Assembly: GCA_002714055.1 (NCBI GenBank)
Contig: PAWH01000005.1
Span: 44,519-66,371 of the forward strand
Direction of reading: 5' to 3'
DNA length: 21,853 nt
From: Candidatus Pelagibacterales bacterium
Lineage (GTDB): Bacteria > Pseudomonadota > Alphaproteobacteria > TMED109
The notes under the pieces are model-generated. The model did not search any database. It was not told where the DNA came from and was given only the letters and a program-made list of their open reading frames with translations. This document shows positions 15,382 through 21,853 of this stretch, one piece after another. Within the stretch, counting starts at the first letter, position 1; each line of letters starts with the position of its first letter. The position numbers were made by a program, and so were the translations under genes.

Positions 15382-16731
15382 ATGAAATATAAAATTTTAA
15401 TATACATAGCGCTTAATATTTCTTTATCATTGACCGCTTTTGCCAAAGAATCTCCAGATTTTCAAATAAATAAGGTTCTAAATGGATTTGCTAAATATTC
15501 AAGTATCATCCAGGAAAGTCCGATTTCAAAAAACTTTTATGTTATAAGCAGATTTGAGGGTAAAGCTTGGAAAATTATTAATAACAAATATGAAAAAGAA
15601 ACTTTTTTAGATATAAAAAATAGACTTAGAAATGAGGATTATGCAGATCACGAGGAAGGTTTGTTAGATATAGCATTTCCAAGAAATTTTAAGGAAATAA
15701 AAAAAATATATGTTTCATACACAATACCAAAAAAAAATAATGATGGTAACATTCTAATAATTAGTAGGTTTAGCATGTCAAATGATTTAAAAAAAGTAAT
15801 ATTAGATACAGAAGAAATTTTATTCAAATTAGAAAAAAATACAAATGCCCATCATGCAGGTCAATTAGAATTTGGTCCTAAAGATGATTTTTTATATATA
15901 GGAATTGGTTCGGTTGCAGGTGAATATAACAAGGATGAAGACAATGCATTAGCGCAAGATTTATCAAACTTATGGGGAAAAATAATAAGAATTGATGTTG
16001 GTGATCACAATGGAAATTATAAAATTCCAAAAGATAATCCTTTTATTAATAATAAAGATGCAAAAAAAGAAATATGGTCTTATGGTTTAAGGAATCCAGC
16101 AAAATCATCGATGCATTTTGATTATTTAACAGGAGATTTATATATAACTGATACAGGAGATTCTTTCTGGGAAGAAATTAATTTTCAAAAAAATTCGAGT
16201 ACCGGAGGTCATAATTATGGTTATCCAATGACTGAAGGGACTCATTGTACAATATCTAAAAACAGCATTCCGTGCTTTAAAAGTAAAATAGATTGGCCTG
16301 TTATTGAATATAGCCAAGGTTTGGGGGGATGTTCAGTGATTGGTGGTGGAATTTACAGGGGAAAAAATAAAAACTTAAATAATGCATATATTTTTACAGA
16401 TTGGTGTAATGGCGAAATCTTTGGGTTAAAAAAAATTAACAATATTTGGTATGGGGCACAATTATTTAATGATATTGATGGCATACACCCTCACTCAATA
16501 GCATCAATTAATGGGGCAATTTACTTATCTAATAGATCTAATGGAGATATATTCAAATTAAATCTAGATAACGAAAAGAAAGAAATTTTTTGGAAAGAAG
16601 CAATACCGATGTTTAGTAGCGCTGCATTTGGATCGTTTTATGAATTAGAAGAAATAAAAAAATCTACTTCTTGGAAAGTTACAAAACCATTAAGATGGGT
16701 AATAAATAAAGTAAAAAATTTACTTAATTAA
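15382..16731 (+). CDS. Secreted PQQ-type glucose/sorbosone dehydrogenase (GSDH beta-propeller)
   Basis: 449 residues. An N-terminal signal peptide (MKYKILIYIALNISLSLTAFAKES, cut probably after AFA) sends it to the periplasm. The six-bladed GSDH fold is shown by DHEEGLLDIAFP, HHAGQLEFGPKDDFLYIGIG (with the candidate catalytic histidine), LWGKIIRIDV, EIWSYGLRNP, ITDTGDSFWEEINF and the C-terminal HPHSIASINGAIYLSNRSNGDIFKL. Family members oxidise aldoses with PQQ and pass electrons to the respiratory chain; many marine homologues have unknown substrates. Cysteines in EGTHCTISKNSIPCFKSK may form a disulphide. It is divergent from the regulator and may share its operator. It overlaps the convergent GT87-like gene by 12 bases. 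Confidence 0.85.
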   Translation: MKYKILIYIALNISLSLTAFAKESPDFQINKVLNGFAKYSSIIQESPISKNFYVISRFEGKAWKIINNKYEKETFLDIKNRLRNEDYADHEEGLLDIAFPRNFKEIKKIYVSYTIPKKNNDGNILIISRFSMSNDLKKVILDTEEILFKLEKNTNAHHAGQLEFGPKDDFLYIGIGSVAGEYNKDEDNALAQDLSNLWGKIIRIDVGDHNGNYKIPKDNPFINNKDAKKEIWSYGLRNPAKSSMHFDYLTGDLYITDTGDSFWEEINFQKNSSTGGHNYGYPMTEGTHCTISKNSIPCFKSKIDWPVIEYSQGLGGCSVIGGGIYRGKNKNLNNAYIFTDWCNGEIFGLKKINNIWYGAQLFNDIDGIHPHSIASINGAIYLSNRSNGDIFKLNLDNEKKEIFWKEAIPMFSSAAFGSFYELEEIKKSTSWKVTKPLRWVINKVKNLLN

Positions 16732-18057
16732 TTTTGAACAAAAACTAAAAAAAAGATGATTTACAATTAAAATTGTTAAAAATAAAAAAATTATCCATAT
16801 TAGTATTTCATCAAACCCAAATATAAAAACTGAGAATGGGCTTAACCAGAAAATAAGTAAAACTGAATAAATTAGTAATTTTAAATATTTTTTATACTCC
16901 GACTTATTTTTTTCAATTAAAAGAATTAAATTAGGTACTAATAAAATTAAAAAAATTAATCTATAATCCCAATTTGCTCCTAATATAAAGGTCCCACAAA
17001 AAATAAATGCGCCAGATATCATTTCTGGATAATAATTATTATAATTAATTAATTTATAAAAAGAAAAAAACTCTTTTTTCTTAAAAAATAAAATAAATGA
17101 TAAAAAAATTGAAAAAAGAAAAAGAATCTTAGAAACAATAAAATAATTATTTTTTAATTCAGAAGGATAAATAAATGGATTTATAGTTTCTTGAAAATTT
17201 ATTAAGCTTTTATTTAAAACAAAATTATAAAAAAAATCTTTGTAAGCATTAAGTCTGGTACTTAAATCTAAAAAATTAGATTCAAAAACATTATAACCAT
17301 AAGAAAAAAATGGTGACTCTAAGGTGTTTTGTTTAATTATATTTATTTGATCAAAATTATAAAAAAAATAAAATACAAATAAAATAAATGTCATTAAAGA
17401 TAAAAATTTATTTTCAATATTTTTTTTAAAAAAAACAAACACTACAAATATTGGATAAAATTTGATCAAAGAAGCGAAAAATATAATAATATATCCAAAA
17501 GAAATTTTATAAAAACTTTTTGATCTACAAAAATATAGGAATAATAAAATTAAACTAAAGATAAGTAGGTCAGTATTGCCTCTTTCAACTGCTAGCATTG
17601 ATACAGGTGATAATATTAAAAATAAATAAATATAAAAATTATTTTTTGATTTAATTGTGATTAATTTAAAAAAACTAAAATAGTAAATAGCAACAAGAAG
17701 AAAACCAAACAAATATACAAAGTTCTGATTAATACCTAATTTAAGAAAATGAAGCCATATAGGCATATAATTAAAAAGCCTATTCCATGGATCACAATTT
17801 TTGAACTGATTATAATAATCTATTAAATTATCGCTTACTATCTTACAATCAACATTTACAAAAAAAGGATAAATATCAGAAAATAAAAAATTGTTCGCAG
17901 GAACTCCGAAAAAATACCAAATTTTGTTGGTTTCAATTCCAGATATATTACTTAAAAAAAAAATTAAAAAAAAATAAATTATTATTGAAAAAAGAAGATA
18001 TTTCTTAAAATAATCAGTATTATTATTCTTAGATTTCTTATTTGAGTATAAAATCAT
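16720..18057 (-). CDS. Polytopic membrane glycosyltransferase, GT87/DUF2029-like (GT-C fold)
   Basis: 445 residues, mostly hydrophobic, with around ten membrane segments. The motif AVERGNTDLLIFSLILLFLY is the best clue: ERGN(I/V/T)D-LL is characteristic of GT87/DUF2029 mannosyl-type transferases. The first periplasmic loop (about residues 40-95, with VDCKIVSDNL and CDPWNRLFNYMP) holds acidic residues that could be catalytic. These enzymes use polyprenyl-phosphate sugars on the periplasmic side. ATG at 18057. It is transcribed away from the ArnT-like gene, with a 58-base divergent promoter gap between them, and its tail overlaps the dehydrogenase gene by 12 bases in convergent orientation. Confidence 0.75.
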   Translation of the reverse strand: MILYSNKKSKNNNTDYFKKYLLFSIIIYFFLIFFLSNISGIETNKIWYFFGVPANNFLFSDIYPFFVNVDCKIVSDNLIDYYNQFKNCDPWNRLFNYMPIWLHFLKLGINQNFVYLFGFLLVAIYYFSFFKLITIKSKNNFYIYLFLILSPVSMLAVERGNTDLLIFSLILLFLYFCRSKSFYKISFGYIIIFFASLIKFYPIFVVFVFFKKNIENKFLSLMTFILFVFYFFYNFDQINIIKQNTLESPFFSYGYNVFESNFLDLSTRLNAYKDFFYNFVLNKSLINFQETINPFIYPSELKNNYFIVSKILFLFSIFLSFILFFKKKEFFSFYKLINYNNYYPEMISGAFIFCGTFILGANWDYRLIFLILLVPNLILLIEKNKSEYKKYLKLLIYSVLLIFWLSPFSVFIFGFDEILIWIIFLFLTILIVNHLFFSFCSKLIK

Positions 18058-18115
18058 TATGAAATAGAAAGTTTACAATGTAATAGAATATATCAAATAA
18101 AATATAAAGTTTGAA

Positions 18116-19528
18116 ATGATTAAAATTATAAATATTGATGAAATAATGAAAAAAAAATTTTTTTTCATTTTTTTAATAAGTTTTTTTTCATCTTCACTAC
18201 TAACATTCTACATAAATCTTAATTTTAACCTTCTAGATGAAAATTATGGAAGTCTGGATTACATAGGACCTGCGTTAATCTTAAATAACACCTCGTCTAT
18301 AAATGATTTTTTCTACTCCTTGTCTTCTAGAATGCCGACTTACCCTTTGTTAATATCTTTTTTATTCAAAATCTTTGGAAATAATAATTATTTGTCTATT
18401 TTATTATTCCAATGTTTTCTCCACAGCATAACAACTGTAATTTTATTAAAAACAGTTCAATTATTTACAAAAAAATTTTTTTTAATTAGTTTTTGTTTAA
18501 TTGCATTCAATCCAAATATGTTTTGGCATACAAGTATTATTTTACCAGAAACACTTTTTATTTTTTTTATTTCTATAGGTTTATATTTTTTTATTTGTAT
18601 TTTTAAAAAAAAGTTTTTATTAAAAAATGTATTTTTGAGTTCTGTATTTTTTGGCTTTGCGTATATAACAAAACCGTCAGCTATTTATATCCCGTATATT
18701 TTATTTTTATTTATTTTATTTTTTACTTACTTCAAACAAAAAATTCTATTACCTAAGTGTATTATGTTGTCATTAATACCCCTTGTTATTTCTTTTTTTT
18801 TAGCTTCTCCTATTTATTATTTTAATTATTTAAATACAAATAAAATAACTTATAGTTACCAGAAAGGTGGCCATCTTTTGCAGTATGTATATCCATGTTT
18901 ATCTAAAAAATGGGGGTGTGGTAGTAGAGACAAAGAAGCATTAAAAAAAGCAATCAAACTTCAAGAAGAAGCATTTAAAAATAATAAAGATTTAAATAAT
19001 AAAGAAACAAAATTAAATAAACTAAAAAAGTCCACGATTGAATCAAAAATTCAAAAAGAAATATTTTATAAATTATTAAAAGAGGATATCGAGAAAGAAA
19101 AAATACTAACTTCTATTATTGGTTATTCTTCAAAATTTATGCTTCATACATCAATTATATTTCCTTTGCAGAAACACGGTGTATCGTATGAAGAATTTTC
19201 TTATATTTCATATGGTAAAGAAAACTTTAGTCTAAAAAAATATCATTTTTTTTGGTTACTACCGCAATTTTTTTTAATTTTTTTAAGGTTTATACAATTC
19301 TTTTCATTAAAAGGCATATTAACTTACGATAGAAAAAATATGTGGCCAATAATTTTTCTTATATGTATAAATTTGTACTTTATTATTGTAAGTTTTGGCG
19401 TAGGAAATTTTCGTTATAGAATGCCGATAGAACCAGCGTTATCAATTATGACTATACTAGGAATATTAAAAATAAAAAAAGAATTTAAAAGTTTTTTCAT
19501 TACAAATAATAAAAAAAAATTACTATAA
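18116..19528 (+). CDS. Polytopic membrane glycosyltransferase, ArnT/PMT (GT39/GT83)-like
   Basis: 470 residues. A first membrane helix at about residues 13-32 is followed by a periplasmic loop with the acidic ENYGSLDYIGPAL and the ArnT-like SRMPTYPLLISFLFKIFG, then several more helices. A long, lysine- and glutamate-rich extracytoplasmic segment (about 240-345) looks coiled. The C-terminal FGVGNFRYRMPIEPALSIM is the RYRxPIEP signature of this class and is also seen in the partial gene at 21656-21853. Such proteins transfer sugars from polyprenyl phosphate to lipid A, proteins or glycans. The ATG at 18116 is used; Met11 before the first membrane helix is an equally good start. The 3' end overlaps the convergent CMAH-like gene by six bases. 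Confidence 0.77.
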   Translation: MIKIINIDEIMKKKFFFIFLISFFSSSLLTFYINLNFNLLDENYGSLDYIGPALILNNTSSINDFFYSLSSRMPTYPLLISFLFKIFGNNNYLSILLFQCFLHSITTVILLKTVQLFTKKFFLISFCLIAFNPNMFWHTSIILPETLFIFFISIGLYFFICIFKKKFLLKNVFLSSVFFGFAYITKPSAIYIPYILFLFILFFTYFKQKILLPKCIMLSLIPLVISFFLASPIYYFNYLNTNKITYSYQKGGHLLQYVYPCLSKKWGCGSRDKEALKKAIKLQEEAFKNNKDLNNKETKLNKLKKSTIESKIQKEIFYKLLKEDIEKEKILTSIIGYSSKFMLHTSIIFPLQKHGVSYEEFSYISYGKENFSLKKYHFFWLLPQFFLIFLRFIQFFSLKGILTYDRKNMWPIIFLICINLYFIIVSFGVGNFRYRMPIEPALSIMTILGILKIKKEFKSFFITNNKKKLL

Positions 19529-21254
19529 ATTTAAAACAGTTTGAAATAAAGGGTCGCAACCAAAGCAAATTTTGTCAGACCTAAAATGCTCTTTAGCTAT
19601 ATATACATTTGTAAAATGATACCAGAATCTATTATTATATAAATTTGGCAATCTTCTTACCCTACATTGAAAACCAATTAACAAATCTTCAAATGGTAAA
19701 AAATTGTCTATAGTCATATGTAAAGACTCTTTCCTAATTTTTAAATTTAAGTAATTTATATTATCTTCTTCACGATATTTATTAAATAATTTTTCTAAAA
19801 CTGAATTGCTAATTTTTCTTATTTTAATTTTACTATTTGAAAAATCTATTAAGAAACCAGTTCCTGTAGGTACAAAATTATCATTTGTAAGTTGTAAAAA
19901 TAGTTTCAATTTATCTTTAAATTTAGAATTATAAAAATATTTAGTAATTCTTTCCTCATTGATTTTATTATAAGTTTTTTTGGTAAAGCGAATATATGAT
20001 GAAATATAATTTTGATTTATTTTATAAAGTTTTTTTTTTTTTATATATTTCTTTTCTATTAATTTATTACCCCTAAATATATATTCATCAAAATTTATTG
20101 GGTCACAAACATTAACTTTAGCAATGGTTTTAGAAAGTCTTTTTTTAACATCATCAATTGAATTTTTAAAATTTTTTTTTCTTAATATATTTATCCCTAC
20201 TTGCAGATTCAGAAAAAAAACCAGCGTAAGGTATAAAAAATTTGGAATTTAATTTTTTTAACATCATTTCTATCTCAAGCAACTTAGCTATTTTTGTAGT
20301 TTTTTTAATTTTTTTCTTTTCATTCTCAGAATAATTTAAAAAACATAATGGAAAGCCCGTTGCACCTGCAGCAAAAGAGCTCATGAAAACAGTTGTATTT
20401 TTTGGCAAATTACCACCATTTAAAGATCTGGAATCTACAGCTAACAAAATTGAAAACTTTCCTGATTTTATATATAAACCTGAGTCATCTCTAAAATCAC
20501 CTGACTTAAAAATAGTAAAAAAAATATTTTTTGATTTTATCTCAAATACATCTTGAAAATTTAAAACTTCAATTTTTGTACACCCAATTGCTGAAAGCAT
20601 TTTTTCTGATGATTTTGATTTAAAATTTGGAGTAATTATTTTTTTATTCTTTATGTATTGTAAAGTTTCTGGATGTAAATGATCAGGATGGTTGTGAGAA
20701 ATATATATGAGGTCTGCTTCTTTTAAAATATTAACAGCATCATTTTTCGGTGGATATAAATGCCACCAACCATTATTAAAACATGGTCCAATTAACCATG
20801 GATCAGTTACAATTTTAAAACCATCAATATCAATAGACATGCAAGCATGTGCTAAAAAACGTATCTTTACTATCGGGTTATTGTTTTTAATTTTTTTTGG
20901 TAAATCTACAAAATGTTTATTATCTTGATATATAATTTTATTTTTATTTTGAATAAATTTTAATTTTTTTTTCCTAACATTTACATTTTTATATTTCAGT
21001 TTTTTTAAATCAAGAGTCCATCCATGATTCGGGCATTTTGCCGTACAATCTCCTAAAAGTCTAGGATTATACATTAATCTACCTCCAGCATGGTCGCAAG
21101 TTCGACTTATTATCCAATCTACTTTGTTATTATTATTAATTTTATAAAAAACATCATCTCGAACATGTAATCCTGGTTTTTTTCCTAAAATACTAAACGA
21201 ATATGTTTTAATTAAAGATAAATTTTTTTTTGTATGACCAATTTTGTTAAACAT
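19523..21254 (-). CDS. cmah: CMAH-like CMP-nonulosonate N-acetyl hydroxylase (Rieske + metallo-beta-lactamase fold), frame broken at an A9 tract
   Basis: Homologue of CMP-N-acetylneuraminate monooxygenase, which turns CMP-Neu5Ac into CMP-Neu5Gc. First frame (20166-21254): Rieske [2Fe-2S] ligands Cys53, His55 (CDHAGG), Cys74 and His77 (CPNHGW), then a metallo-beta-lactamase-like domain with LAHACM, DPWLIGPCFNNGWWHL, LIYISHNHPDHL (His187, His189, Asp191, His192), SSFAAGATGFP and PYAGFFSESASRDKYIK. These match mammalian CMAH almost motif for motif as I recall it. The frame stops after an A9 tract (20172-20180). The next frame continues as NFKNSIDDVKKRL and ends in EDLLIGFQCRVRRLPNLYNN, then RFWYHF, also CMAH-like. 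Dropping one A joins both into about 576 residues, matching rodent CMAH (about 577). No cytochrome b5-type donor is encoded nearby. ATG at 21254. Confidence 0.88.
20172..20180 (-). other. A9 homopolymer at the CMAH-like frame break
   Basis: Nine adenines on the coding strand are immediately followed by TTTTAA, which ends the first frame. Removing one adenine (or adding two) opens the frame to the stop at 19523. A longer A13 tract in the same gene (20030-20042) is in frame, so homopolymers here are not uniformly miscounted. Confidence 0.75.
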
Positions 21255-21341
21255 TTAAAAAAAACTTTTAGTAGGTTAATTAATTTAATATATTTTAATT
21301 TTATATTATTTAAATCAATAAAAACTTAAATGTTTATAGTT

Positions 21342-21418
<77 letters not shown>

Positions 21419-21476
21419 AAAATACTTAAAGTATAGTTAAAAAAAAATTATTTTGTATTAAAAAAAAAAAGAAAAA

Positions 21477-21590
21477 ACCGGCAGCGACCTACTCTTCCAT
21501 ATCTTAAGATAAAGTACCATCGGCGCTAGGAAATTTCACTACCGAGTTCGGAATGGGATCGGGTGGGGGCTTCCTGCAATAACCACCGGC
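21477..21590 (-). rRNA. rrf: 5S ribosomal RNA
   Basis: About 114 bases. On the minus strand it begins GCCGGTGGTTATTGC and ends GTAGGTCGCTGCCGG. The universal loop segments CCCGATCCCATTCCGAACTC and GCGCCGATGGTAC are present, and the two ends can pair as helix I. No 23S gene lies in the 263 bases upstream; instead a glycosyltransferase gene ends 66 bases before it, so this 5S is physically separated from 16S-23S. Confidence 0.96.
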
Positions 21591-21655
21591 AAAATAAAAA
21601 TAATATAAAAATACTATTATTTCAAGTTAAATAATGATTTTTATTAATAATAATT
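21591..21655 (-). promoter_or_regulatory. Spacer upstream of 5S, weak promoter candidate
   Basis: Because this 5S gene has no 23S in front of it, it needs its own promoter or read-through from the gene at the right edge. The only hexamer close to a -35 is TTGAAA (21620-21625, minus strand). The following AT-rich stretch holds several imperfect -10 candidates (TATATT, TATTAT) at shorter than ideal spacing. The evidence is thin. Confidence 0.3.
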
Positions 21656-21853
21656 TTATAAAAAAAATTTTTTTATAGAATAAGAAGATAAAATTATCAA
21701 TATTGGTTCTATTGGAAAACGATATCTAAGCGACACAATGGTTAAACTATAAATAAAAGTAAAAAAAAATATTGTTACTATTAAAGGAAATATTTTTTTT
21801 AAAAATTTCCTAGAGTAAAAAGTAATGAAAAACAATGTTAAAATAAATACAAA
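21656..21853 (-). CDS. C-terminal part of a membrane glycosyltransferase (runs off the right edge)
   Basis: 65 codons are open from the window edge to a TAA at 21656. The peptide is hydrophobic (a helix FVFILTLFFITFY, then IFPLIVTIFFFTFIY) and ends SLTIVSLRYRFPIEP, then ILIILSSYSIKKFFL. RYRxPIEP is the C-terminal signature shared with the ArnT/PMT-like protein ending at 19528, so this is probably a related polyprenyl-phosphate-sugar glycosyltransferase. The start and catalytic loop are outside the window. It is transcribed toward the 5S gene, 66 bases away. Confidence 0.72.
   Translation of the reverse strand, partial: FVFILTLFFITFYSRKFLKKIFPLIVTIFFFTFIYSLTIVSLRYRFPIEPILIILSSYSIKKFFL

Noticed and set aside
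19523..19909. A separate 128-residue hypothetical protein downstream of the Rieske/MBL gene
   Set aside because: Its frame is open upstream to the A9 tract and its sequence matches the C-terminal end of CMAH, so it is the second part of the same gene.

Overview
The window looks like a surface-glycan island from a small, very AT-rich marine alphaproteobacterium, most likely of the SAR11/Pelagibacterales type. The reasons are the extreme A+T content with long A/T homopolymers, tightly packed genes with 1-12 nt overlaps, the gene content, and a lone 5S rRNA + initiator tRNA pair inside a glycan region. From memory, in sequenced Pelagibacter genomes the large hypervariable glycan region lies next to a 5S gene that is separated from 16S-23S. 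The lineage is inferred from style and synteny; there is no 16S here.

Region A (1-15234, all minus strand) reads as one long operon transcribed right to left. It opens with a winged-helix regulator whose upstream region carries a 17-bp perfect palindrome over a promoter, then a NusG/RfaH-type antiterminator, then an ops-like GCGGTAGC element just before pseB. There follow a pseB-type 4,6-dehydratase, an RmlD-like reductase, a LmbE/PIG-L deacetylase, a methyltransferase, a CMP-sugar synthetase (pseF-type), an SDR remnant, pseG (split by a frameshift), neuB, a second methyltransferase, an ATP-grasp ligase, a LysA-like PLP decarboxylase, a PhyH-type dioxygenase with no standard start codon, a methyltransferase stub, a GT-B-like protein, an ABC exporter and the start of a DegT/DnrJ sugar aminotransferase. 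Together these predict synthesis, CMP-activation, unusual decoration and export of a nonulosonic (sialic/legionaminic/pseudaminic-like) acid.

Region B (15382-21254) holds a secreted PQQ-type sugar dehydrogenase (+), a GT87-like membrane glycosyltransferase (-), an ArnT/PMT-like membrane glycosyltransferase (+), and a Rieske + metallo-beta-lactamase protein (-). The last is a clear homologue of animal CMP-N-acetylneuraminate hydroxylase (CMAH), the enzyme that makes N-glycolylneuraminic acid. Its reading frame breaks at an A9 tract; joining the two frames gives about 576 residues, the size of mammalian CMAH with sequence similarity on both sides of the break.

Region C (21342-21853) holds tRNA-fMet and 5S rRNA on the minus strand, then the C-terminal end of another membrane glycosyltransferase running off the right edge.

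The standout points are a bacterial CMAH homologue linked to a CMP-nonulosonate operon, a decoration cassette (deacetylase, ATP-grasp, PLP decarboxylase, PhyH, methyltransferases) with no described product that I know of, two genes whose frames are each broken at an A9 tract, and a compact regulator/antiterminator/ops control module.
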